This document shows, piece by piece, positions 23,848-34,600 of a DNA stretch of 64,000 bases. The notes beneath the pieces are model-generated. The model did not search any database. It was not told the DNA's origin and was given only the letters and a program-made list of their open reading frames with translations. Positions within the stretch are counted from its first letter, which is position 1; each line of letters starts with the position of its first letter. A program made the translations under genes and the position numbers. The DNA is taken from the NCBI GenBank assembly GCA_949710005.1, contig OX453280.1, positions 20,780,707 to 20,844,706 of the forward strand. The letters are read 5' to 3'. This stretch comes from Ricordea florida (lineage: Eukaryota > Cnidaria > Anthozoa > Corallimorpharia > Ricordeidae).

Positions 23848-26062
23848 GGTGTTCACTCCTTGAACCATTCACGTCTCTAGAGCATTCGTTACTTTTGGAA
23901 ACGTGCAGCACGTGGAATGCCCTCACGTAGGACATCAAATAAGCACCCACAGAACAATCCACTACTTGATAAGAAAATAAAGCGATAAACATATTAAATA
24001 GAAGAAAGGCATAAAGTTGTTGCCTCTGAAAACGAACCTGTCCAAGTGATGTATTCCTTGGAAGCATCCATCGTACTTGTCAGTTTGGGAATAGAACAAG
24101 CTAAGCCTCCGGAACACGCATAAAACGTACGTGCATACATTAGAGGGCTTAGCGCGTGCAATAAAATTCATTGAGGTATGCGATGCTCAACCTGTAATAA
24201 TATTCGTGCAAAAATTTCAACGCGCTGATTGGATAAGAGCACGTCTATCCCAAACAGTACCAAAAGTTAAAATTGAGTGCAGACATTTCAAATCAAATTT
24301 CTGTTTGTAGATTATTTACAAGTCATCGAATGATTTCGAGTGCAATTTTGTATGAATAAGGACGTGCAAATTTTTCAAAGACAACAAATTGCACTCGCCC
24401 TACGGGTTCGTGCAATTTTTTTTCAGTCTTACTTGTGCTCATTTATTCCAACCTATGTTTATCACGCTGTTGGGACCGTCGTTGTGGGTGGGGAAGAAGA
24501 TTGGTAATTACTACAGATTAAAGAATACTTTGGAAAATTAACACTTCACCTCATTGTGTTTACAATCTTGTCAAATTCATCAATGATGCATAGAGGAAAG
24601 ACAAAGGAAATCAAACACCATGACGTGTTTGAATATCCGACGAAACACAGTTCGTTTTTGCATCGTTTATTTCTACATTTTTTTGTTTGAGAAGCTATAG
24701 CATACACTTGATACGTCTGTTTCATCACATCAAAAACCTCGAGTTTCGGCATAAATACTCTGCTGTGCGTCATATTTTCGGTTATCTTTGATACGTGATG
24801 AAACACTGTCTCGTGTTTTAACTGTCACTTCACGACCAGGTTTGACAGTTGTTGTAACTAGTTGCTACTTTGGATTTTCGCTAACCGTTAATTCTACAGG
24901 CAATTCCTTTGACGTTTACCACAGTTACGTTCGAAAGGTATTCAGTATTCATTTATTTTTGCCATTAACCACAAAAGAAAAGAAAATAACACAATACACT
25001 AGAAATTTATAACTTAAAGACAATAGACTACCAATGTTTAAGGTGGTAATGATAAGGAAGCCTATATAGAAGCCGGGAGCTTATGAACTGCAGGCTTCCT
25101 AAAAGCAAGTATGGCGTTGCTAAGTTGCGGTTATCGATATAAGAAGCAATAGCAGCGAGTTCGCTGGTTTTAAGGGTTGTCATCACTGCTTTGCGGCAGG
25201 TCGCCGGTGCAATGTGTACTGTGCCATGTTTACATGTTTACTGTGGACAAGTTCCTAAACGATATAGGCCAGCGACAAGTTTGTTTAAATGTTACCGTAT
25301 TTGAACCATTCTTATTAAGGAAGAAAATCTTTCCTGCCGAGCATTCGCGCTTCGATCATCTTATACTGTATGTGCAGTTCGATCGTCCAGATGTTCTGAA
25401 TAGAACTGTTGTTCATGCCGAGGATCCTGAAGGGGTAAAATAGGAATTGGGATTTGCCTTGGGGAAAATGGGATTTAAGTCTCTGGGAATGGGAATTTTT
25501 TTCCGAATTCTCCAGTGGAAATGGGATTTGAGCCCTGCGATGTGGGATTACGAAAAAACAATGGGCTGGAAGATGGGATTGGTACCCCCATCTTCAGATC
25601 TTCAGGACCCCCTCTATGTTGACTGACGTTTCGACAACCCCAGCGGAAGCTAGTTGCCATCAGATCTGGACGAGTTGCGTGTTGCTTTTTGTCAGGTGGT
25701 GGTATCTATGTCTTCTGTCAAACGTGATTGGTCGTTTAATCCGTGGTGTAATTGGCTGTCGTTAGCAAGGCCATGTTATTGGCTATGATTACTTTGTTTG
25801 GTCAGTTTTTGACGGTTTCTATTCCTTTTTTGAGTCTTTTCTTTTAATGGCCTCGATGAGTCGCGTTAGTGTTGTGCAATTAGTCGTTGGCAACGTTCAA
25901 TGGCGTTGTAAGTTAATGAACCAGCTCTCTAGAGTGATTGGTTGGTACTGTATATTACACACACTGCAGAGTCCCAGTCGATTCTGTGGTCAGTTGGTAA
26001 AGAGTGTTCAGCTATATTGTTGTTAGCGTCACAGTTTCTCTTCGGCAGCTCGGCTGTGTTAA
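23848..26062. other. 3' flank of gene 1 and intergenic spacer
   Basis: A candidate AATAAA poly(A) signal lies at 23976-23981, about 130 nt after the gene 1 stop. A degenerate MITE-like stretch is at 24185-24425. A GGGATT-rich, G-biased stretch runs over about 25440-25600. Short frames elsewhere show no family resemblance. Confidence 0.5.
24185..24425. repeat. AAATTGCACTCG-type interspersed repeat, copy 1
   Basis: The motifs ACGCGCTGATTGGATAAGA, CCCAAACAG and AATTGCACTCG occur here and again, in reverse orientation, at 30395-30570. This supports a dispersed non-coding repeat family. Confidence 0.5.
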
Positions 26063-26206
26063 CAATAATAATAATAATAATAGTAATAATCTTTATTGAG
26101 GAAACTTTTTCACTTACATGTGGTTTTCGAAAAGGACCTCAAAGATTAATACTAATAATTAAATTATCTACATTAAATGCTAAAAATTAAGAAATTTATA
26201 AGACAC

Positions 26207-26945
26207 TTAAATTAAAAAATTAAAAACCTGTCGCTTAAAAATATTTACATTGGCAGAGTCTCGTATTATCTGGCTGAGAGAATTAAAATCATTTACAGCG
26301 TGATAGGCAGTTCTTTGTTTTCCCCAATTCCTTCTAACGCAGGGGAGTCTAAGATTGACTTTATGTCTGGTGTTATAATTATGCTGATGTTGCTGTGTTA
26401 CTAAAGTCAATTCATGATTTATAAGTCCATTTAGACATTTATATACATGCACACATCTTCGCTGGAAACGCCATTTCTCTAATGTTATCCACTTCAGAGT
26501 CGCTAATGCATGTGACGCAGATGGATACAACGGTCGATCTAAAATTATTTTAGCCGCCTTATTTTGCAAAACTTGTAGGCTAGATATTAACCTTACATTA
26601 TACTTGTCACCCCAAACTAGATCTGCGTACTCGAATAAGGGCATGACAAGACTTTTATAAAAAAAGAATGCGCGCCCTAAACGGTAATAAATGCTTAATG
26701 CGCCTAAGTAGGCCAAGCCTTTGGTTAATTTTCCCTGCCATGTATTCGACATGATTTGTCCAGGTAAAATCAGACGATATTAAAATTCCAAGATATTTAA
26801 AACAAGTAACATCGTTCACATAATGATCAAAAATTGACACAGTTAGAGCAACTTTGCTCTCTAGTTTCCTGTTACTGCCTATGAGCATACATTTGGTTTT
26901 GTCCAGTTTCAGTGTTAATTTATGTTCGTTCAGCCATTTCGCCAC
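26207..26945 (-). pseudogene. LINE ORF2 3' part, with nonsense and frameshift
   Basis: The segment after the RT catalytic domain. AKWLNEHKLTLKLDKTKCM and CFKYLGILISSDFTW match the conserved post-catalytic blocks. The frame from 26945 to 26655 continues directly from the RT after a single TAA codon, and the C-terminal end continues in another frame from 26752. It is therefore the same gene carrying two lesions. Confidence 0.75.
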
Positions 26946-26957
26946 TGCCAGGAGGTC

Positions 26958-27599
26958 TTAATTGAGCTTGTCAATCAGCTCCTGGGAGAAAGACCCATAG
27001 TAGTAGATCACCGTATCGTCTGCATAGAGTGACGCTTGACAGGCATCTAGAAGGCTTGGCAAATCGTTGATGTAGATGACAAATGGCAGGGGACCCAAGA
27101 TACTTCCCTGAGGAACCCCGTGGGTGACTGGTAACTCATCAGACTTCTCATTCCCACAACATGTGCGCTGTTTCCTGTCAGTGATGTAAGAGTGAAACCA
27201 CTGAAGCGAGTTCTCACATAAACCAATCTCTGAAAGCTTACGTAACAGAATTCCGCGGTCCACACTGTCGAAGGCCTTGGTTAAATCCAAAAACACGGCC
27301 CCACATAGATTACCTTGTTCCATATTCAATAAGACTTCATCGGCAAATGATGTCAAAGCAGATACAGTAGAAAGCCCCTTCCTGAATCCAAACTGTTTCC
27401 TTGTGAGTAGATTGTTCGTAACTAAGTACTGGTACAACTGTGAATGCACAGCTTTCTCAAGAATTTTACTGAGTGTAGGTAAAATAGAGATAGGTCGATA
27501 GTTCGACGCATTTGTTCGGTCACCAGATTTAAACAAAGCTGTAATTTTGGAGCACTTCCACAATTTAGGAAATTTACCAGTACGAATCGATAGATTCAA
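26958..27599 (-). pseudogene. LINE reverse transcriptase domain
   Basis: It holds RT motifs in order: YRPISILPTLSKILEKAV, then GFRKGLSTVSALTSF, LDLTKAFDSVDR, GVPQGSILGP and YADD at the catalytic site. The frame opens directly at the right-hand copy of the TTA duplication left by the element at 27607-28345. Upstream coding continues on the far side of that element (TITPSVTKLLN across the join), so the break is an insertion and not an end. Confidence 0.8.
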
Positions 27600-27606
27600 C
27601 AGCTTA

Positions 27607-28345
27607 AGCCCGATTTACACGACATGCGTTTTAGGCACGGCACTCCTAAATTTCGGTACCCGTGCCTTTAAGTGTGGCCCGTCAAATTTCCATTTACACG
27701 ACAAAATTGTCTTGTTTTAAGGCACTTGTCATTTTCTTTTGGGCACCCCCAAAACGAGACACGGTACCCCCAAATTATTGCGCCTGTCCATACATGTGTC
27801 TGCGGTTTATCACTTTCAGGCGTGCGCTTTAAATAAGCCGACGTTTGGCAAGATGGCGGACATCACACGATGTGGGATTTTCTGGTTCTATTTGATGAAG
27901 AAAAGAAAAGAAATGAAATATCAGAAATATGATGAGGAAGGAAACAGTACGCTTTCATTTTCCTCTTTTATTGGAAACATGAAAAGACGCAGAATGTTCA
28001 TCCAAGCCGTGCTTGCGGTTTTAAATCAGCCAAAACAAAAGGTTGTATGGATGCGTTTACGATCAGATGCCTGGTTCGACCAAAGAAGAAGACGCCATCT
28101 TGGATTTGCTCCTGTTTTTATCCTTTAGGCCTTGCAAAATTCGAAAAATTTGGGCACGGCACCCCTAAAAAGCGGGCCGGGACTACCTCCAGAGGTGGTC
28201 TCGGCCCGCCTAAATTTTTCGGCACGCGGGCCGAAAAATTTGCATTTACACGTAAAAAATCAAGCGGGCCGTGCCCAAAATTATCGGCCCGCGGGCCAAA
28301 ATTTAGGAGTGCCGTGCCTAAAATGAATGTCGTGTAAATCGGGCT
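27607..28345. mobile_element. Harbinger-like non-autonomous transposon in a LINE
   Basis: The termini AGCCCGATTTACACGACAT and ATGTCGTGTAAATCGGGCT are inverted repeats, and similarity continues inward through TTTTAGGCACGGCACTCCTA. TTA is duplicated at both sides (27604-27606 and 28346-28348). A 3-bp TWA duplication is characteristic of PIF/Harbinger. The interior also contains repeated GGGCACGGCACCCC-like and GCGGGCCG motifs. It splits the LINE reading frame described separately. Confidence 0.8.
27853..28128 (+). pseudogene. Possible remnant of a Harbinger transposase N-terminus
   Basis: The first ATG gives a basic 91-residue peptide (MADITRCGIFWFY, then FIQAVLAVLNQPKQKVVWMR and RSDAWFDQ). 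Its position inside the TTA-flanked element, together with the W-rich basic segment, suggests a leftover first exon of the element's transposase. No DDE motif is present and I cannot match it to a family with confidence. Confidence 0.3.
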
Positions 28346-28476
28346 TTAGTGACAGATGGTGTGATCGTATTAGCTGAGCTCTTCAGCAGTCTCGCACTGA
28401 TTTTGTCCAAACCAATTGCTTTGTTTGCCTTCAAATTGGTAAGCTGCTGAAGCACAAACGATTCCTCTAACTCAGT

Positions 28477-29550
28477 TCACTGGAGCCGAGATAACGGTTG
28501 CTTTAAGACCAGGTTGCGATTCGACCAGGTTGTCCTTATTTTGTCAGCCAGACACCTGCCTATAGACGCAAAGAAGCTATTCAAAGCAGAAGCAATGGAT
28601 TTCGGCGTGGTGTGCTGGATGCCATCGGAGATGATACATTGAACATTTTCCGAGGTTGAATTACGATTGCAAACTTCGTTTACAGCTTTCCACATTTTTT
28701 GGTGATCCCCTTTGGCTTCCTCAATCATATCACAGTATTATTTTGTCTTGGCAGATTTTACTAAGCGGTTTACCATGTTCCTCAGTTTCCTGTAAGTGTT
28801 CCAGTGTCTGACTGAGTTCGATTTCCGTGCTTTTCGATGAGACCAGTCTCATTCTCTCATTGATTCGCTTATTTTACTATTCATCCAAGGAAGTGGTGTT
28901 CCCTTCGCACGTCGTCTTTTGACAGGTGCATGATCGTCTGCAACTTCTGAAAACAATTTGTTCCAAGTCAGTAAAGCGTCATCAATATTGTTTTCATTCT
29001 CAACGACGTGCCAAGGAACATTCCCAAGATCTTCATTAAATAAAGTCGCGTCGAAGTTCTTGTAAGAGCGATACTCAAACATTCTTGGTTGGGCTTTAGT
29101 GTGAACACCGGCCTTCAAAATGCAAAACACCAGGTAATAGTCACTCAACGGAAACGGAATAACACCAGATTTAACAATGCGATGTTCATTATTGACAAAG
29201 ATCAAGTCAATCAGGGTCCGCGAGGTGTCAGATATTCGAGTAGGCTCTTTTATTAGCTGAGTCGAATCAAAAGCGCGCGAGAAGTTGAGAAGTTCTTGTT
29301 TATCTTTCTTTGGCAATTTTGAATTTGGCATCATGTTTGCATTTAGATCTCCTAAAATGACCACATCCGATTTTTCAAGATCAACGGCAGGCATACTATC
29401 TCGCAGAGACGAAATAAAAGTTTGGAAATCGGCATCTGGTGCTCTATAGGCGCAACACAATAGCGTTGGTTTGCATTTATCACGAATTAACTCAATCCAT
29501 AAACATTCCTGACCACCAGTATTGATATCGCTCCGCAAACGAAACGCCAA
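28477..29550 (-). pseudogene. LINE endonuclease C-terminal half and linker
   Basis: The 29550-28849 frame carries the late endonuclease motifs (LLCCAYRAPDADF, ILGDLNANMM, DLIFVNNE and a SDYY where SDHY is expected). The 28728-28477 frame carries the spacer before the RT (NSFFASIGRCLADKI). Stops separate the two. The beginning of the endonuclease with its first catalytic residues is absent. Confidence 0.75.
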
Positions 29551-29687
29551 GTGTTCTCTTCTCTGTGTTCAGTCAATCATACACCATTGTTATATACCTT
29601 CACTTTCACTCAACATAACGAGCACTGTGATTAGTTGATTCTTGGTCATGTGCCCCCGATCAAATTCAAATGTATCCCGACCAGGAT

Positions 29688-30031
29688 TAGTCTCCTTCGC
29701 AGCCGTTATTAGGGTCGTCACGCAACGCTCCTCCCCACGAACGGCTGCTCAAGAGAGAGACACATTTCTTTCCCTAAAATTGACCAATAAGAAGCAGGCT
29801 TCCATATTCTGGAAACCTGGTCCAAGTCGTGTCGCACGTGTGCATCTGTCATGTTTTGTTTTCGCGCGTACAGCAAGCGCCTAGCAAATATAACGAGGAA
29901 TTTGATTGGCGTAGCCGATAACAGTAACGTGCATTCTATTGGTTCTCAAAAACAAAGGGAGCTCTCGTGAGCAGCCGTTAGTGGGGAGGAGCGTTGCGTG
30001 ACGACCCTAATAACGGCTGCGAAGGAGACTA
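29688..30031. mobile_element. 344-bp MITE with 9-bp target duplication
   Basis: The ends TAGTCTCCTTCGCAGCCGTT and AACGGCTGCGAAGGAGACTA are perfect inverted repeats, and the arms stay nearly identical for about 65 bp. GACCAGGAT flanks both sides exactly (29679-29687 and 30032-30040). A 9-bp duplication fits Mutator-like elements. The near identity of the arms suggests a fairly young insertion. Confidence 0.88.
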
Positions 30032-30040
30032 GACCAGGAT

Positions 30041-31652
30041 ACAATTGCGCAGTTGTTGCCAGCGCGCCAGGTGTGCCAGACGTGTCTTTTTTTTCTTTGC
30101 TTGTATTTGCTATAATTGTTTTTTAAGGGAATGTCTAAATATACATGTAACAAAGCACTTAATGTATGGTCCTGAGGGAAACAGTTTGTTTTGTTTCCCG
30201 GAGAGTCCTGATGTTTCCCGAGACGAAGTAGAGGGAAACATAAGAACTCGAGGGAAAATAAAACTAAATCGTGTGCAATATACGTGGCTCGGAAGTCGCA
30301 GCTTCTGAACTTTTCCACTGCTCTCTGTGAGTCGTCGAGATGTTGTCAGTCTTTGACGTTTGTCAGTAGTTGCAGCATAGTTACTGGTTTGTGAGCAACA
30401 CGGATTTTAAACGAATTGCACTCGAAAACATTTGATAACTTGTTAATTCTATACATGAAACACGTCAATTATTTTGCACTCAATTTCAATTTTCTGCATT
30501 GTTTGGGATTAATTGGCGTGTTCTTGGACAATCAGCGCGTCGAAAGTTTTGCATGTTGATTATTATACAGCGAGTGGTAAGCTAAAGATCTGTGTCTATG
30601 CCACTGAGGAAAATGGCAAGTTGAGAAGATAACGTTTATTCAATGTCTAGAACTCTTAAAAACTTAGTAAAAATATTTACCTATGATTAATGAATACAAA
30701 TCCTTGACTGATACTCCAATTTTTAAAAAAGCTACTTTCCTTCTAAAAAATATTACGTATAGGTGAATTTTGTTTAAAACTTCATCAACTATTAAGCAAC
30801 CACCAAAAAGCTTTCGCGGTTTTAAGAAATAAGTAACAAACTTCTAAAACGTTCGCTATTAGAAGTGTTTGTACAGAGTGTTGCTAAGTTAACAATGAAA
30901 TTACAGGAACACTTTAATACTGAAAATCTGCCTTAGGTAAATTTGCAAGATGAAGGCAAGATTTCCAAATTATGAAACAATAACTCGCTTTAACAGTACA
31001 TAGAAAAGTGGTGTGTCCACAAACTGCCCAGCATTTCATTTTCTGCTTGTCAACTAAGCAAAACATTGTAATAAAAGCTGCTTCTGAACTGAACCCGATG
31101 AACACTTGGAATTAACTCCGTGAAGCCTTGAACTCTCTATGGTCAGGTAGTTCAAAAGTCTTTAAGCAGTAATCCAGCTTCAAACGGTAATTAACTCCAC
31201 CGTGGAGTTAATTACCACCTATTACCACTTATTAACATTCATAGCACCCACCCTTAAAAGAAATCTTTACATTTCAGTGTAGTTTAGGCAGTACACCGTC
31301 AAGTGAAATCTATATAGAATATAAAGGCCACATTCGAGTGCGAATATATATTTTCGTGAGTGTTTTAGCTTGGATTTGAACACGTCTCGAACGGCTTTTC
31401 CATCTATTAATCAAAGTGCCGGAAAAGTTCCCTTCAATGTCACAGGGTTTTGTTTGATCTTTATTTCTTCCAAAAGTATGTATGTTAATTTGGGACTGTT
31501 CAAATGAGTAGTGGGTTGTCTCGGGTCCCACAAGCTCGTGGAATGTTTTGCACAGTATAACTAATTTGAGTGGATTGTCTTTACGGTATTGACCCAACCA
31601 CCCTGAGTATAGTTTGGCACTGTTTTTCAACCTTGACCGCCAGCGTATGTAA
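30041..31652. other. Spacer downstream of the SRA gene
   Basis: It holds a second copy of the AATTGCACTCG repeat (30395-30570, inverted relative to 24185-24425) and a perfect palindrome GTAATTAACTCCAC/GTGGAGTTAATTAC near 31187-31215. No host gene frame was recognised. Confidence 0.5.
31460..31465 (-). promoter_or_regulatory. Candidate poly(A) signal of the SRA gene
   Basis: AATAAA on the minus strand (TTTATT on plus), about 190 nt past the stop codon at 31653. It is a plausible 3' end signal but no transcript data are available. Confidence 0.4.
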
Positions 31653-34600
31653 CTAGTTCACGGAGTCGCAGCCAATATTCTCAACAAGTGGACACGTTTC
31701 CTCGCCGTCATCTGCTCTGTCTTCGGTCTGTTCCCATGGGGGTGGTGCTTGTCCGTCACATCTCTTCAGCGCGAACTTATAAACTATGTATCCACTTAAG
31801 CCGCGGGCTTGCCAATACTTCTCCACTGTGTAGAGTCCTACATAGGTGGGTGCGGACAGAATGAAAATAACATTCGCCTCCGCTTTCAGGCGTTTAGAAT
31901 AGTACAGGGGCGGCGCGAACATTTCAGGCGCGGATCCAGGATTTTGAAATGGGGGGGGGGGGGTGAATTTTTGTAATTATGTAATAGAACCAAAGCCTGG
32001 TTGTTTTTGGATTACATGCTGGACAGTGTGTTTGGGGGCTCAAAATGAATAAATTGATTGGTAGAACCGGTCATCGCTTATGCACATTCTCCACCTCAAT
32101 CAGAAAAATCAGAGAAATCAAATATTATTTCAATATTTGAGGAATAAGAAAAAAAAGAAAGAAGGGGGCTCAGAATAAAGTGGGGGGGGGGGGTGGGGAA
32201 ATTCACCCATTTGACCTCCCCTGGGATCCGCACCTGCATTTATGGGTGTTAAACTGAAACTCGCAAGTACAGTAGCATTATTTTATTTTTATCTGCTAAA
32301 AATAATTCATGCAACATGAAGCCTTCCCACTTCTTCTCTCGGATCTAATGCCTTTAGCAGCATCGCTAGATGCTGACATACTGTTTAACAAGCCAAGAGC
32401 CTGGAAAAGGGACATGTCGTGTTCACTTTCTTGCTGTGGAGCATGTTTCGGAGAAGATACTGATAAAAGATGAAATTAAGTCTGTGGCAAAAATGTATCG
32501 CTTAACTAAAAGTAGTGATTTCTTTGTCTCTCTCGATCATGTATCTCTAAGGATTTGATAAGTGGAGTCGCGTTCAATCGTCTGGGTGTACTTGTACTGA
32601 AGTTCTGAAAAGAACTGTTGATGTTATTGTTGGTTGTGTTATTGAGCGAAATTTATCTTCAGTTTCAAGTGAGTTGAGTTTCGTCTGTTGGTGATACTGA
32701 TATGGTACGACAAGTTCTTGTCTTTGTTGTCAAGGATTTGCTAACACTAGCAACCGTCAAATTGCATACACCGAATTCCCGTTTGTAAATCCATCACGTG
32801 GTCACGCCACTCCTTGTTTTAAAACGTTATCTGTTAACACTTAAACATAACCGCCAACCACTACACCACTAATCACTACGGCACAACTGCACCGCTAATC
32901 ACTACACCACTTGACACCGCTAATCACTACACCGCTACACCGCTACACCACTACACCAGGGTTCATGATCGAAAATGGGTGTGCAAATGCACATTGTATA
33001 CGAAAATGTTGAGAAATGGTTACCATCATATCGATAGCCTTCTTCCGGAGCGTAAGGACTGTTCAACTTGTAACCTCTAATAACTCGGACTGGACGACGA
33101 TTTTCCACATTTCTGCTCAGCGCCAAGTTTCCTGCAGAAGAACAACAAATTTTAAGAGGTTGGAATTTCTTTCTCCCGCTTTGTTAACTTTCAGAGTTAA
33201 TCCTTGACCCGTTCATTGTAGCAAGAGTTGTTAAGTCATTGCATTCACTGCCGAAGTCAACTTTGCTTTATACGACATTTTATCTTCTTACCCACAGTCC
33301 AACCTTCAATCATACCGGCATAATGTGTTGCTAAAGTATAACTCCTTCACTCACACAAAATGTCTCGACCCGTCCGTTGTAGTGAGGATTATCATCTCAT
33401 CCACGGCAAGAATCAAACTTTGTTTCATGCAGCTTTTTATTATTTCACTCACAAACTTGAAGCCAAACCTGAAGTCATACAATGTACTGCTAGCGTACAA
33501 CAATTTGAATTCCAGAGTCAAATTTATTCACAGGCAATAACTAAATCATGATCCTCTATCATATGCCTAGCCCTGTAAGCGGGAAAGATGATTCAAATCC
33601 TGCTCTGTGATTGGCTACCCGAGTGAAAAACTGGAAATTTCTTCCATATGCCTGAGAGGAACCTATTCGACTTTTTTAGGACATAGTAAATCCTATATCG
33701 AAGAAGCTTGTTCGGTCAAGATTACTGGATAATGACCTCGTTAATTTTTGCGCACTATGGATCTCGATCGCGACTCACTCCACAAAATCGCAATAACGAA
33801 CTCGGCCAACATCCAGCCAATTTGACTTCGAAATCGGGCAATATGACCCATATTTACTCCTCTCTTTACCTTTCGTTCGCATAACAAAAAACGCTTGAGT
33901 CAAAAACAGGGTAAGGTTGAAAGATTAAAATTGAGCGCTTTTTTTTAAAGGAAATCATACTTTACCTCTTGTTAATGTTTGATTTTTGGATTGTGGAGCG
34001 GTTCTCAAGTTCTGTGGACAAAATGGGATCATAAATAAAAATGTTACTTAGGAGCATAAGCTCATCATTGACGGTTCTTAAATTTGCCCAACTTTGCATG
34101 ATCAACTATCAGGTCTAAATGTTTTGTACAAAAAAGCTTTGTACTTAACCCTTTAAGTCCCAGTAGTGACCAGCATCCAATTTCTCATTACAATAGAACA
34201 GTTAGGAGACAATGAATATTGATATCGAGGCTTAAAGGGTTACTTGGATTTCATAAAAATTATCACGTTAACCAGAAAGCAACCTTTCTCAGGGTGGTTT
34301 TCAGGCTGAATCAGAATTTGTCCACAAATGGCAGTGTTTGTGGAATTAAGTAAATCAGGGAATCAGGAAAAACAAATCGTACTCAGCTTAAGAAAAGTTA
34401 CGATGAGGATAACTAAACTTCACCACAACGGTGGATGGTATATCAGAGAAAGGGTAGTGGGTAGGGCAAAGGGTGTTCGCACTCATCACTGAGTCATCCC
34501 TACTCCCCAAACACACTGAGACATAAGAAGTTTTATGTACACCCACAGGTGGACACACCCACTAGCAATTCTTGCCTTGTTCAACCACTCATCTCCCTTT

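Larger units (their letters stand above)
26063..29560 (-). mobile_element. CR1/L2-like LINE, broken, interrupted by a DNA element
   Basis: Read on the minus strand, 29550-28849 encodes an endonuclease/exonuclease/phosphatase-type C-terminal half (VVILGDLNANM, then TLIDLIFVNN and SDYYLVFC, where the expected SDHYLV is changed). The frame 28728-28477 is the linker. The RT is at 27599-26958, with AVFLDLTKAFDSVDR, THGVPQGSILGPLPF and SLYADDTVIYY. The tail frames 26945-26655 and 26752-26207 include HNYNTRHKVNLRLP. The first part of the endonuclease is missing (5' truncation). The 3' end is AATAAAGATTATTACT followed by TTA repeats at 26063-26080. One in-frame TAA (26958-26960) and a shift near 26700 inactivate it. 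Confidence 0.85.

Noticed and set aside
33325-33551. Plus-strand frames within the SRA gene intron
   Set aside because: They lie between confirmed minus-strand exons, show no similarity to known proteins and have no splice continuation.
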